A stretch of 64,000 bases of DNA from Salidesulfovibrio onnuriiensis (GTDB lineage Bacteria > Desulfobacterota > Desulfovibrionia > Desulfovibrionales > Desulfovibrionaceae): positions 1,967,001-2,031,000 of the forward strand of contig NZ_CP040751.1 of the NCBI RefSeq assembly GCF_008001235.1, given 5' to 3'. A program made the translations under genes and the position numbers. How positions within the stretch are numbered: the first letter of the stretch is position 1; each line of letters starts with the position of its first letter. Under the pieces are notes generated by a model. The model saw only the letters and a list, made by a program, of their open reading frames with translations. It was not told the DNA's origin and did no database searches. Below, piece by piece: positions 11,019 through 20,059 of the stretch.

Positions 11019-12299
11019 CTAACCCATTGTCCTTTTTCCCAATCCGGATATGGCCGGGGCGTGGCTTTCCTCAGCGGTGATTTCAATGCGCAATGAATTC
11101 GTATCCGTTGCGTGGCGGACGGCCAGGATGTTATTGATCGCGGCGCGGGCCTTTTCCTCCAGGCGGGAGCCTTGGCCGCAGATGCGGACCGTCAGCGCCG
11201 CTCCTTTCAGCGTCGCATGGAAATCGTGGACTTCCGGCAGGGAATAGAGGGCCTCGCCGAGCTCGAGGAGCGTGACCGGGGAGTGCTGCTCCAGCCGTTT
11301 GATGTGCGGGTCGAGCCGCCGCAGGGGGCTGCCGCAGGCGCACGCGCCGGGCAGGATGCGGCCCCTATCCCCGGTGCGGTAGCGCAGCAGGGGCATGCCG
11401 CGCCGCAGGGCCGTGGAAACCACAATCTCCCCGAAGCGGCCGTCGGGCAGCACCTCTCCGGTCTTCGGATCCACTATCTCCACATGGACGTCGGTTTCCC
11501 GCAGGTGTAGTCCCGAGCCGGGCGCGCATTCAACGGCGCCGCCTAGGCCGGTTTCGATCATGCCCCAGTGCCGGAAGACCCTGCAGCCGAAGGCCTGCTT
11601 CGCATTGCGGACCACCGCGTTGGGTATGGCGTCCCAGCAGAGCAGCACCGAACGGATGCGGTCCTCGGGGAGCCCCCGTTTTTCCCAGTGGCGGGCCAGC
11701 ATGTTCACGTGGGCCGCAGGGCCGACAATGCACCGGGCGTTTGTCTCCAGAAGTGTGTCCACGGCCTGGCTTGCGTCTTCCAGCACGCCGTAGGCCACGG
11801 CCTGGGCGCGGTTGCGTCCCAGGGCCTCCATGAGCAGGCGGCCCACGCCGCCCGGCCGGTCCCCGGGCATGAGCACCAGGGCGGTTTGTCCCGGCTCCAC
11901 CATGGACCGCATGCCCCAGTCGAAATAGTCCACCGTGGCTTCCAGGTCGTCTCCGGTGTGGAAGACCCGCTTGGGTTTTCCCGTGGTGCCCGAGCTTTGC
12001 AGGGTGACCACCCGGGCGATGTCGTCCTGGGAGACGCAGAGAAGCTGCTCGGGCGCATCGCGCAGGTCCTTTGGGGTGATGGCCGGGAGGCGGGCGAAGT
12101 CCTCCATCGTGCGGATGTCCCCCGGCGAAACCTCACTATAGAGGCGGGCGTAAAAGGGACTGTGCGCCTTGGCGTGAGCCACGGTTTCGCGCAGCTTTTC
12201 CAGCTGCCATGCGCGCACCTGTTTTGGCGAGGGCGCGCCGGATTTCTCCCGGAGCCCCATGCGACGCATCAGCCAGCGGTCAAGGGGCGGCAGGCCCAT
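11019..12299 (-). CDS. AMP-dependent CoA ligase-like enzyme (phenylacetate-CoA ligase type, DVU1553 family)
   Basis: 426 residues of the adenylate-forming superfamily. The nucleotide-binding loop SSGTTGKPKR (about residue 97), the GMIETGLGG segment (about 245) and the YRTGDRG motif (about 310) resemble PaaK-type aryl-CoA ligases. Such enzymes activate a carboxylate as an acyl-AMP and usually transfer it to CoA. A CACGSPLRRLD segment near residue 330 carries two cysteines, as in many PaaK relatives. It is the last gene of the Mop cluster and overlaps the radical SAM gene by 20 bases. The substrate is unknown. From memory, its counterpart in D. vulgaris also sits near mop, so a role in maturing or serving the aldehyde oxidoreductase is an inference from context. 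Confidence 0.82.
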   Translation of the reverse strand: MGLPPLDRWLMRRMGLREKSGAPSPKQVRAWQLEKLRETVAHAKAHSPFYARLYSEVSPGDIRTMEDFARLPAITPKDLRDAPEQLLCVSQDDIARVVTLQSSGTTGKPKRVFHTGDDLEATVDYFDWGMRSMVEPGQTALVLMPGDRPGGVGRLLMEALGRNRAQAVAYGVLEDASQAVDTLLETNARCIVGPAAHVNMLARHWEKRGLPEDRIRSVLLCWDAIPNAVVRNAKQAFGCRVFRHWGMIETGLGGAVECAPGSGLHLRETDVHVEIVDPKTGEVLPDGRFGEIVVSTALRRGMPLLRYRTGDRGRILPGACACGSPLRRLDPHIKRLEQHSPVTLLELGEALYSLPEVHDFHATLKGAALTVRICGQGSRLEEKARAAINNILAVRHATDTNSLRIEITAEESHAPAISGLGKRTMG

Positions 12300-13629
12300 G
12301 GCATTTCCCCCGGTACAGGGTGGTTCCGTCCATGGCGGACAGGTTGTAGGCGCAGAACGGGATCAGGCGCCCGTCCGGGGCGACGCTGTGGATGCAGCAG
12401 CCCCGCAGCCGTTCCAGGTCCAGGGTCCAGGCGTCCTGAAAGGCCATGGCCGAAACGGCCAGGGTGTGGGTGGCCGCACGGGCGATGAACCGGTCCAGGT
12501 CGTCCATGGGGGCCGGGGCCATGCCCAGGGTCTGCTTGGGCGCGGCCCACTGGCGTTTGACAAAGGCCTTGGCCTTGTCCGCGCCTTCCGAGGCTGGGCG
12601 GGGCGTGCAGCCGCATGCGCCGTTCGAGGCCAGTTTCTTCAGGGTGTGGTCTTCCATGACCACATAGTTTGCGTGGCAGGAGCAGTGGGAGTGTTCGCAG
12701 CCGGGCGGCAGGAAGTGGGCCGCCCTGATGCCTGGGCCGGTCTGCTGCTCCAGCAGGCGCATGAGTTCGGGCAGGGTGATGCGCTGCTCGTCTCCCGGGG
12801 CCTGCGGATAGCGTCCGAAATAGCTCACGGGCTGGAAGTGTACCCCGCGCACGGCCGGGGAGTGTTGGGCGGCCAGCCGGATGATGTTGCCCAGGTCGTG
12901 GTCGTTGACGCCCGGTGCCACCGTGGGCACCAGCACCATGCCTATCCCCGCCCGGGTCAGGTTTTCCACTGCCGTCAGCTTGTCCCGGAGCAGGGCGCGG
13001 CCGCGCAGGGTTTCATAAATGCCGTCCTCGGTGCCGTCGAACTGCAGGAACACGGAATCCAGTCCGGCCTCGGCCAGTGCCTCTGCGTAGCCCGGCTCCC
13101 GCCCCAGGCGCAGGCCGTTGGAGTTGAGCTGCACAAAGGGAAAGCCGCGTTTCTTGGCCATGCGGATGAGGTCGGGCAGGTCGCGGCGCATGGTGGGTTC
13201 GCCGCCGGAAAGCTGGATGTTGCAGAAGCCCGAGGCCTGTTCCACCCGGTCCAGCAGAAAGGCGAATTCCTCATGGGTGGGGTCGGCCGGGGCCGTTTTG
13301 CCGGAGGAGGCAAAGCAGACCGGGCAGCCCAGGTCGCAGCGCCAGGTCACCTCGAAGACCGCGGTGCAGGTGTGCTGGCAATGCGCCTCGCACAGGCCGC
13401 AGTCCAGGGGGCAGCCTCTGTCCACCGCCGTGAAGGGCGTCCTGGGCCGGGACGGAATCTTGGTGCGCGACCACTCCACGAAGCCGGGTTCGCCGCGCCA
13501 GACAATGGTCCGGAACTCGCCGTGCTCCGGGCAGTCCTTGACGAGATAGGTGTTGCCGCCCGAGGTTTCGTGCCTGGCCGGGATGGGGGCAAGGCAGACC
13601 GGGCAGACGCTTCTCGGAAGTCGGCTCAT
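12280..13629 (-). CDS. Radical SAM protein of the Mop cluster (TrsS-like)
   Basis: 449 residues. An N-terminal zinc-ribbon-like part (CPVC at 9-12, a further Cys at 33) and a cysteine cluster at 73, 77, 80, 84 and 88 precede the radical SAM motif CDLGCPVC (Cys98, Cys102, Cys105). The SAM-binding GGEPTMR follows at about 143-149. A later Cys/His-rich stretch (PPGCEHSHCSCH and GACGC) might bind an auxiliary cluster. The architecture resembles MoaA-like or tetraether-type radical SAM enzymes, but the reaction is not known. Homologues in other species are described as possible selenoproteins; here no in-frame TGA interrupts the conserved region, so this is a cysteine form. It overlaps both neighbours, implying tight co-translation. 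Confidence 0.83.
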   Translation of the reverse strand: MSRLPRSVCPVCLAPIPARHETSGGNTYLVKDCPEHGEFRTIVWRGEPGFVEWSRTKIPSRPRTPFTAVDRGCPLDCGLCEAHCQHTCTAVFEVTWRCDLGCPVCFASSGKTAPADPTHEEFAFLLDRVEQASGFCNIQLSGGEPTMRRDLPDLIRMAKKRGFPFVQLNSNGLRLGREPGYAEALAEAGLDSVFLQFDGTEDGIYETLRGRALLRDKLTAVENLTRAGIGMVLVPTVAPGVNDHDLGNIIRLAAQHSPAVRGVHFQPVSYFGRYPQAPGDEQRITLPELMRLLEQQTGPGIRAAHFLPPGCEHSHCSCHANYVVMEDHTLKKLASNGACGCTPRPASEGADKAKAFVKRQWAAPKQTLGMAPAPMDDLDRFIARAATHTLAVSAMAFQDAWTLDLERLRGCCIHSVAPDGRLIPFCAYNLSAMDGTTLYRGKCHGPAAP

Positions 13630-14081
13630 TCCTGTTCGCGTCCTTCCGCCGGATCAAGACCGTGTTCGGCCAGGATCCGGCGCACCTGCGCCGAGACTGC
13701 GGAGAGCAGGCCGCCGCACCGGCTTTGGTGGGGCTGGCCGCATTCGCCGTCCAGGATGTCGCCGCAGGACATGCCGCCGTATGGGGCGGTGGCTTCCGCG
13801 AACCAGTCCCGCAGTTCCTCGAGCATGAGGGGCAGCTTGTCGTCCTGGGTTTCCATGTCCGTGCCCTTGCCCGCGTGCAGGCCGAGCACCAGGGCCGCGC
13901 CCGTGTGCACGCCGCAGGGGCCGGAACATCCGCCCATGCCCATGCACAGGCCCGATGCCGCGCGCACCAGGTCCGGGTTGTCGCGGCCCAGTTCGTCCAG
14001 GGCCAGCAGCACCACGATCTGGCTGCAGCAATATCCCTTGCCCGCCAGCTCCATCATGCGCAGTCCGCTGTCGTCCAGCAT
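13626..14081 (-). CDS. C_GCAxxG_C_C family redox-type protein (DVU1555 family)
   Basis: A 151-residue protein of the family named for its conserved cysteine spacing. Visible are CC at 18-19 (KGYCCSQ), GLCMGMGGCSGPCGVHTGA (the GC-x-x-x-G core, about 44-63), MSCGDILDGECG and SRCGG. Six or more conserved cysteines suggest binding of a metal or Fe-S cluster, or a thiol-relay role, but no function is established for the family. The start has a GAGGA ribosome site seven to eight bases upstream. It lies four bases after the methyltransferase stop and overlaps the radical SAM start by four bases, so it is embedded in the Mop cluster operon. Confidence 0.82.
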   Translation of the reverse strand: MLDDSGLRMMELAGKGYCCSQIVVLLALDELGRDNPDLVRAASGLCMGMGGCSGPCGVHTGAALVLGLHAGKGTDMETQDDKLPLMLEELRDWFAEATAPYGGMSCGDILDGECGQPHQSRCGGLLSAVSAQVRRILAEHGLDPAEGREQE

Positions 14082-14085
14082 GTCG

Positions 14086-14727
14086 TTATCCTCGTTTTTT
14101 GGCGATCATCAGATAATAGCCGAGCCCCCGCCGGTTGCAGGAACAGGGGACGTCGTTTTCCCCGGAGGAGAATAGCAGCCGGGCCGCCAGTTCCCGGAGG
14201 CGGTGGGAGTGATCCTCCAGCAGCAGGACCTCGAATCCGGCTGCCTTCACCAGCCCGTGCGTTTCTGCCAGGGGCACGGCCCGGGCGGCGCAATCGTTCC
14301 CGGCCGTGTCCGCATCCGGCGCGCAAAGGTCGGAAAGGGCCAGGAAACCTCCTGGCCGCAGCACGCAGTGAAATTCCCCGAGCCCCTGCGCCGCGTCCGG
14401 GAGCAGGGACAGGACGCATTCGCAGAACAGGGCGTGAAAACTATTGGGACCGAAGGGCAGGCAATGGCCCTGCGCCCGGACCAGGCCCGCTCCTTGTGCG
14501 GCGTCGAGCTGTCCGGGGCTGGGCTCCACGCCGAAGGCCAGGGCCCCGTAGCGCGAGCGCAGCCGGTTCACCGTGGCTCCCAGGCCGCAGCCCACGTCCA
14601 GCACGCGCCAGCCCGGCAGCAGGCCCATGCGGTTTGCCGCACGGTCCGTGAGCTCGAAGCCGCCCGGCCGCAGCGTCCGCCCTGCGGCCTTGCGCAGCAC
14701 GGGGCGTTCCCAGAGCGGCTGCTCCAC
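14086..14727 (-). CDS. Class I SAM-dependent methyltransferase of the Mop cluster (DVU1556 family)
   Basis: 213 residues when started at the GTG (14725-14727) that shares one base with the stop of the upstream mini-protein. A much longer open frame extends upstream but overlaps two real genes and is not protein-like. Motif I is visible as VLDVGCGLGATVNRL, with the acidic end of beta 2 in AFGVEPS. FHALFCECVLSLLPDAA gives motif IV, and FHCVLRPGGFLALSDL is the typical post-IV segment of UbiE-like enzymes. A C-terminal CSC pair (DVPCSCNRRG) is unusual. The substrate is unknown; company with radical SAM and redox proteins suggests a small molecule or cofactor and not DNA. Confidence 0.85.
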   Translation of the reverse strand: MEQPLWERPVLRKAAGRTLRPGGFELTDRAANRMGLLPGWRVLDVGCGLGATVNRLRSRYGALAFGVEPSPGQLDAAQGAGLVRAQGHCLPFGPNSFHALFCECVLSLLPDAAQGLGEFHCVLRPGGFLALSDLCAPDADTAGNDCAARAVPLAETHGLVKAAGFEVLLLEDHSHRLRELAARLLFSSGENDVPCSCNRRGLGYYLMIAKKRG

Positions 14728-14942
14728 TACTTGTCCTCCAGGAGGTGTTCCACCTGGTTCATCTTGCCCAGGGCCAGGTTCTCGGGGATGAGCACCTGGC
14801 CGCATTGGGGGCAGGTGGGCAGCGCCACCGTGAACAGGGAGTCCAGGTATTCCAGCTCCACGGGGAGCATTTCCAGTTCCGCGTCGCAGGCCCGGCATTT
14901 CCAGCCCGCTGCGTCCGCTTCCGGCACCTTGATCACGCTCAT
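14727..14942 (-). CDS. Small two-CxxC redox or zinc-ribbon protein (DVU1557 family)
   Basis: A 71-residue protein with two CxxC knuckles, Cys16/Cys19 and Cys44/Cys47, separated by 24 residues. This is the layout of a zinc ribbon or rubredoxin-like Fe(Cys)4 site. It starts with MSVIKVPEAD at the ATG overlapping the stop of the large oxidoreductase by four bases, and its own stop overlaps the methyltransferase start. The overlaps on both sides imply obligatory co-expression. A one-electron carrier or a scaffold for one of the neighbouring Fe-S enzymes is plausible; no direct evidence decides between zinc and iron. Confidence 0.8.
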   Translation of the reverse strand: MSVIKVPEADAAGWKCRACDAELEMLPVELEYLDSLFTVALPTCPQCGQVLIPENLALGKMNQVEHLLEDK

Positions 14943-17203
14943 GACGCACCTCCCTTGACCCGCATGCGGTGGCTCCAGGCGTTGTGCACCAGGAAGCCGT
15001 CGCCGCGTTCCTCGTATTCCACCCAGTAGGTGACCACCACGGGCCGGTGCGAGGCCAGCACATGGCCGGTCTCCTTGTGCACGAAACATGCGCCGGTTTC
15101 CCGGGCCGCATGCAGCACCTTCTGGACATCGCTTGTGAGGATGCGCCGCTCCTCCATGATGTCCCGGGCCTGCTCCGTGAATTCCACCCGGACGGATTCG
15201 TGCGGGGCGGTTTCGGTTTCACTTTCCTCCCGCCACAGTTCGGCGAGCAGGGTCTCCCTGAGCCGGGCGCGGTTTTCCCGCCGCGCCGAATAGCCCGGAG
15301 CCGGCCGAGCCGCGCTGTCTTCCCCTGCGGGGTAGAGCAGGTCGTAAAAGTGCAGGGCGCGTTTTCCTGCCTTGGCCAGCATGTCCCGGCACATGACGCA
15401 GTAGGTCACGAAGTCCTCGTCCGCGGCCTGGGCGCGGCGTTCGCGCACGGCCTTTGCCAGCTCGGGGTTGGCCTCGCTCAGCAGGCCGCCGTACCCGCAA
15501 CATTCGGTGCGTTCGCCGCTCAGTTCCGGCTCGGTGATGCGCACCTGCATCTGCTCCAGCAGGGCTCGCGCATCCTCCAGGAGCACTGCGTCGTGCCGGG
15601 CCGCGCACGGGTCGTTGATGGCCAGTTCCGTATCCTGTTGCCGTGCCCCGTCGGGCAGGCCCAGTGCGCGCAACAGGGACCAGTGGGAGCTGATCTCGGC
15701 CTCGGGCAATCCCTGGCGTAGGGCCTTGAGGCAGGTGGGACAGGAGACCACGAGATGCGGCTTGCCCATGCGTTCCCAGTGGCCGCGTATTTCGGCCATG
15801 GTTTCGCCCGCAAGGGCCTGGCGGCCGGACCACTCGGCGGGCGCGCCGCAACAGTGGAGCAGCAGGCCCACCGCGCCGAGCCTCTGGCGCAGGTCCGCAT
15901 AGGCGGCCATGACGCCCCCGGGATCGGAGGCCGTGAGCTGGCAGCCCGGGAAAAAAAGATATTCACTCGCGTCCGCGCCTGGGGCGTGGCGGGCCAGGGC
16001 GGCCTTTTCCCCGTTGGCGAAGGCCATGTCCCGCAGGGCGAACTCATGGGCCGAAGGGGGCATGGTCCCCTTTTCCACCATGGTGCGCCGGGCCTGCAGA
16101 CAGACGTCGGCCATGGAAAAATCCTCGGGACAGATGACCTCGCACAGGCCGCAGAGCATGCACGAATTGATCATGGTGTTGGCCTGGCGGGTGCCCATGA
16201 CAATGGATTCGTTGTTGTAGGCCTGCCGCACGTAGACCTTGGGGTAGGCCTTGTAGTGGCGTAGGTACTCGCAGTTCTTGACGCACTCCATGCATTCGCA
16301 CTGCAGGCAGCGTTTGGCCTCGTCCCGCGCGTCCGTCTCCGTGTATCCCGCCGCATTGACCACCGGCGGTGCGGGCTCCACGTTTCCGAGGTTGGTATAC
16401 AGGCGCGTTGCGTAGGGGCCTTCCAGCTCCCGGCCCGTGACCATGGACACGCCTTGGGTGAAGCGTTCCACCGAGTTGGCCGCGCGGCGTGCTGCGGCCG
16501 CCTTGAGTACCGGGGCGGATTCGCCCCTGGGGCTGGCGAACAGGCCCGGCTGCCCCGTGCCCAGGGTCAGCTCGTCCGGCTCGCCGAAGTCGGCCATGGC
16601 TTCCGACAGGGCGTCGGAATCCAGAAAGACGGCGTCGTTTTCCGCAAGCTGCGCTTCGATCAGGGCGGTATCCAGGGGAACACCTGTTTCCAGTGCCGCG
16701 CCCAGCCGGGCGAGATTTTCCAGCTCCCGTTCCAATGCCCCTGCCGGAAGTTGTGTTTCGGGAAGTGCGCTCAGGTCGCTGCCGGGAACGCCGCAGTACA
16801 GGGTGGTCCGGAATCCCCTGCGGGCCAGCTCCCAGGCCGCGCATAGGCCCGTGAGCCCCCCGCCGATCACGGCCACGGACTTGCCGCGCGCGGGCAGGGG
16901 TCTGGGCGGCGCGACAGGCTTGGCGTTTTCCGCGCAGAAGCGTTCAAGCAACCCTATTTCAATGCTGCCGCCCGCGTCCTTGCGCACGCAGTTCCTTTTG
17001 CACGGGGCGTCGCACAGCCGGGCCAGCACTCCGGGCAGGGGCAGGGTCCTGGCCAGCACGGCCCAGGCCTTGTCCCAGCGCCGCTGCCGCATGAGCGAGC
17101 AGAAGGTCTTGGCGTCGACGTGCAGGGGGCAGGAGGCGGTGCATTGCGGCACTTCCTCCTGGATACACTTGTTTTCCCACTGTCTCAGTTCATGCTGTTC
17201 CAT
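14939..17203 (-). CDS. Large multidomain FAD/Fe-S/CCG oxidoreductase
   Basis: 754 residues from the ATG at 17203 (GGGAAGG ribosome site just upstream). Order of parts: a GltD-like dicluster N-domain with cysteines near 13, 21, 25, 64, 68 and 72; an FAD-binding fold with VIGGGLTGLCAAWELA (about 113-128); two 4Fe-4S motifs, CLQCECMECVKNCEYL (about 300) and CMLCGLCEVICPEDF (about 350); and HdrB/GlpC-type CCG domains (FFPGCQLT, HCCGAP, ECCGYGG, YCVMCRDM). A C-terminal domain of about 90 residues, ending WSHRMRVKGGAS, is unassigned. This is a soluble electron-transfer module of the heterodisulfide-reductase kind. Its position directly after mop suggests it handles electrons from, or for the maturation of, the aldehyde oxidoreductase. 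Partner and electron acceptor are not known. Confidence 0.85.
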   Translation of the reverse strand: MEQHELRQWENKCIQEEVPQCTASCPLHVDAKTFCSLMRQRRWDKAWAVLARTLPLPGVLARLCDAPCKRNCVRKDAGGSIEIGLLERFCAENAKPVAPPRPLPARGKSVAVIGGGLTGLCAAWELARRGFRTTLYCGVPGSDLSALPETQLPAGALERELENLARLGAALETGVPLDTALIEAQLAENDAVFLDSDALSEAMADFGEPDELTLGTGQPGLFASPRGESAPVLKAAAARRAANSVERFTQGVSMVTGRELEGPYATRLYTNLGNVEPAPPVVNAAGYTETDARDEAKRCLQCECMECVKNCEYLRHYKAYPKVYVRQAYNNESIVMGTRQANTMINSCMLCGLCEVICPEDFSMADVCLQARRTMVEKGTMPPSAHEFALRDMAFANGEKAALARHAPGADASEYLFFPGCQLTASDPGGVMAAYADLRQRLGAVGLLLHCCGAPAEWSGRQALAGETMAEIRGHWERMGKPHLVVSCPTCLKALRQGLPEAEISSHWSLLRALGLPDGARQQDTELAINDPCAARHDAVLLEDARALLEQMQVRITEPELSGERTECCGYGGLLSEANPELAKAVRERRAQAADEDFVTYCVMCRDMLAKAGKRALHFYDLLYPAGEDSAARPAPGYSARRENRARLRETLLAELWREESETETAPHESVRVEFTEQARDIMEERRILTSDVQKVLHAARETGACFVHKETGHVLASHRPVVVTYWVEYEERGDGFLVHNAWSHRMRVKGGAS

Positions 17204-17219
17204 ACCCTTCCCATGAAAA

Positions 17220-17263
17220 ACAGGTAAAGGCAGCGGCCTGCGCCGGAGCACGGGCCGCTGCCT
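17220..17263 (-). terminator. Hairpin after mop, possible partial terminator
   Basis: The 11-bp stem AGGCAGCGGCC/GGCCGCTGCCT (17228-17238 with 17253-17263) is followed on the minus strand by a U-rich stretch after about eight bases. It sits between mop and the large oxidoreductase and may lower expression of the downstream accessory genes relative to mop. Confidence 0.5.
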
Positions 17264-17280
17264 GTTTCAGCGATTGGGGT

Positions 17281-19998
17281 TTAGCCTTTCAGGCCGGCCA
17301 GGACCTTTTCGGGCAACGCGGGCAGTTCCGTGATGCGCACGCCGCAGGCATTGTAGATGGCGTTGATGATGGCCGGGTGCGGGGCGCAGAGCGGAATCTC
17401 GCCGACGCCGGATGCACCGAAGGGGCCTTCGGGACGCGGGGTCTCTACATAGATGATCTCCATGTCGTCCGGGACCTGCTTGATATACGGGAAGCCGGCG
17501 CCCTTCATGGTGGAGTGCTTCTTGATGTCCTCGAAGTTCTCGGACAGAGCCAGGCCGATGCCCTGCGCCAGGCCGCCGTATATCTGGCCGTCCACGGCCA
17601 GCCTGTTGTTGATCTTGCCGATGTCGGCCACCATGGTCATTTTTTCCACGGAGGTCTTGCCCGTGGCGGTTTCCACGGCCACCTCGGCCATGGTCAGGCC
17701 GTACATGTAGCAGGCGAACGGCTTGCCCTGGCCGTTCGCGTCGCATTCCGTGGCCGGGGCGGTCCACTTGCCATTGTATTTCACGGCGATCTTCTCGTCG
17801 ATCATTTCCTTATAGGTACGGAAGGAACCGTCGGACTTGCGCATGCCGCCCATGAGCAGTTCGCAAGCCGCCTTGATGGCGCGGCCGATGACCACCTGGG
17901 AGCGGCTGCCGCCCGCAGGGCCGCCGTTGGGGCACTGGCGGGTGTCGTTGAGGATCAGCCGGATCTGCTCCGGCTCCAGGCCCAGCGGACGCAGTGCCTC
18001 GTGGGCCGTGCCCAGCACGCCTATGTCCGCGCCCTGGCCGTGGTCGTGCCAGCAGGTCAGCACGGTGACCGTGTTGTCCTCGTTCAGCTGCACGTCCACT
18101 TCGGCGGTGTCCGGGCCGTCCAGGCCGGAACCGTAGACGCCGATGGCCACGCCCACGCCGCGCTTGAGCGCGTCGGTTGATTCGGCCGAGGCTTTCTTCT
18201 TGGCCGCTTCATACTTGGGCCGCAGCTTTTCGATCATCTCGGGCAGGGAATAGACTTCCGGATCCTGGCCCGTGGGGGTGGTGGAACCCTTGCGGTAGAC
18301 GTTCTTGTAGCGGAGCTCCAGCGGGTCCATGCCCAGCTTTTCCGCCAGGTCGTCCATGAGGGATTCCGAGGCGAACTCGGCCTCGGGGCCGCCGTAGCCC
18401 CGGAAGGCCGCGCCCCAGGCGTGGTTGGTTGCCACGGTGCGGCCCATGCCGCGGATGTTGTCGATGTCGTAGCCCGCGCCGATGAACTGCGCCCCGCGCA
18501 GGGTCAGCAGGTCCCCGAACTCGGAATAGGGGCCGTGGTCCACGGTCCAGTCGGTTTCCATGCCCAGGATCTTGCCGTCTTTGTCCGCGGCCAGGCGCAC
18601 GTTGGTGAACTGCGGGGAGCGCTTACCCGTGTAGGTCTGCTGCTGGTAGTAGTCGTAGCACAGGAACACGGGCTTGCCCGTGGCCAGGCAGGCCGCGCCG
18701 ATGAGCGCTTCCATGGTCGGGGAGAACTTGTAGCCGAAGGTGCCACCCGCCGGGTTCTGGACCATGACCAGGTTCTCGGGCTCCACGCCGAGGCCCGGGG
18801 CGATCATGTACAGGTGCAGGTGCAGCCCGATGGACTTGGAATGGATGCACAGCTTGCCGTCGTCGTCCAGGTAGGCGAATCCCACGTCCGGCTCGATGGG
18901 CATGTGCGGCTGGCGGGTGGTGAAGTATTCGCCCTCGACCACCGCGTCCGCCTTGTCGAAGATGGGTTCGGTTTCCCCGCCCTTGGCGATGCGCTGTTCA
19001 AAATAGACGTTGGGGGTGCCCGGATGGATTTCAATGGCGTCGTCGGCCATGGCCGCGGGCGCGCTCATGTATTCGGGCAGGCGTTCCAGCTCCACCTTGA
19101 CCTTGGCCGCGGCGGCCTTGGCGTTCTTCTCCGTGTCCGCGCAGACGATGGCGATGGCGTCGCCGTACTGGAAGACCTTTTCGTCACAGAGGATGGGACG
19201 GTCCCAGCCGTCGCCCTTGTTGGTGGGGAAGGTGATCAGGCCGGTGATGCGGTTCTTGCCCTTGACGTCCTTGTGGGTGACCACCTTTTCCACGCCGGGC
19301 ATCTTTTCCGCCTCGGAAGTGTCGATGGACAGGATCTTGGCGTGGGAGACCTCGGCCTGCACCAGGGCCAGCTTCAGGGTGCCTTCGGGCATCTTGATGC
19401 CCAGGTCCGCGCCGTAGTCCAGGGTGCCGGTGACCTTGGCCACGGCAGTGGGGCGCGGGTATTTGGTGCCCCAGATGCGGCCGTCTTCCGGGATCTTGAA
19501 GCAGAGTTCGTCGGTGGTCTTTTCGCCGCGCATGACCGCCGCAGCGTCCATGACCGCGTCCACGAGCTGCTTGTAGCCGGTGCAGCGGCAGGCGTTGCGG
19601 TTCTTCTGGAACCAGTCGCGGATGTCCTCGCGGGTGGGCTTGGGGTTGGAGTCCAGCAGGGCCTTGGTGGAAACGATGAAGCCCGGGGTGCAGAAACCGC
19701 ACTGGGCGCCGCCGTTGGCGATCCAGGAAAGCTGGATGGGATGCAGGTTGTCCGGGGTGCCGATGCCTTCGGTGGTGATGATTACCGCGCCGTCTTCCAC
19801 CCGTTTCATCTTCATGGAACAGGAACGGACGAGCTTGCCGTCCATGATGACGGTGCAGCTGCCGCATTGGGCGGTTCCGCAGCCGATCTTGACGCTGGTC
19901 AGGCCGAGGTTCTCGCGCAGCACATTGGCGAGCGACTCGTCCAGTTCGCATATCACCTGGCGGGCGATACCGTTGACCATCAGGGTGCGTTTGATCAT
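17281..19998 (-). CDS. mop: Molybdenum aldehyde oxidoreductase (xanthine oxidase family, Mop)
   Basis: The 905-residue single-chain enzyme oxidises aldehydes to carboxylic acids with molybdopterin cytosine dinucleotide and two [2Fe-2S] clusters and lacks a flavin domain. Cluster cysteines lie at 40, 45, 48, 60 and 100, 103, 137, 139, the same numbering known for D. gigas Mop (907 residues). The molybdenum domain shows GGTFGYK, AFRGYGGPE and the C-terminal GPFGASGVGE, whose Glu is the catalytic base of the family. It lies between a MoeA-like gene and the accessory cluster. The protein is probably cytoplasmic, as no signal peptide is present. Confidence 0.97.
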   Translation of the reverse strand: MIKRTLMVNGIARQVICELDESLANVLRENLGLTSVKIGCGTAQCGSCTVIMDGKLVRSCSMKMKRVEDGAVIITTEGIGTPDNLHPIQLSWIANGGAQCGFCTPGFIVSTKALLDSNPKPTREDIRDWFQKNRNACRCTGYKQLVDAVMDAAAVMRGEKTTDELCFKIPEDGRIWGTKYPRPTAVAKVTGTLDYGADLGIKMPEGTLKLALVQAEVSHAKILSIDTSEAEKMPGVEKVVTHKDVKGKNRITGLITFPTNKGDGWDRPILCDEKVFQYGDAIAIVCADTEKNAKAAAAKVKVELERLPEYMSAPAAMADDAIEIHPGTPNVYFEQRIAKGGETEPIFDKADAVVEGEYFTTRQPHMPIEPDVGFAYLDDDGKLCIHSKSIGLHLHLYMIAPGLGVEPENLVMVQNPAGGTFGYKFSPTMEALIGAACLATGKPVFLCYDYYQQQTYTGKRSPQFTNVRLAADKDGKILGMETDWTVDHGPYSEFGDLLTLRGAQFIGAGYDIDNIRGMGRTVATNHAWGAAFRGYGGPEAEFASESLMDDLAEKLGMDPLELRYKNVYRKGSTTPTGQDPEVYSLPEMIEKLRPKYEAAKKKASAESTDALKRGVGVAIGVYGSGLDGPDTAEVDVQLNEDNTVTVLTCWHDHGQGADIGVLGTAHEALRPLGLEPEQIRLILNDTRQCPNGGPAGGSRSQVVIGRAIKAACELLMGGMRKSDGSFRTYKEMIDEKIAVKYNGKWTAPATECDANGQGKPFACYMYGLTMAEVAVETATGKTSVEKMTMVADIGKINNRLAVDGQIYGGLAQGIGLALSENFEDIKKHSTMKGAGFPYIKQVPDDMEIIYVETPRPEGPFGASGVGEIPLCAPHPAIINAIYNACGVRITELPALPEKVLAGLKG

Positions 19999-20059
19999 GA
20001 CAGGTTCCTCCTTGGTGTTCTCGTACAGGCTCCCGGTGCGGACAGCCGCACCCGAAGGA

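Noticed and set aside
12280-12282. TGA at the end of the radical SAM gene as a selenocysteine codon
   Set aside because: The frame after it shows no conserved pattern and overlaps the next gene; all family cysteines are upstream.
14728-15222. Upstream extension of the methyltransferase reading frame
   Set aside because: It overlaps the mini-protein and the large oxidoreductase and is Arg/Pro/Gly-rich noise; the GTG at 14727 gives a normal-length enzyme.
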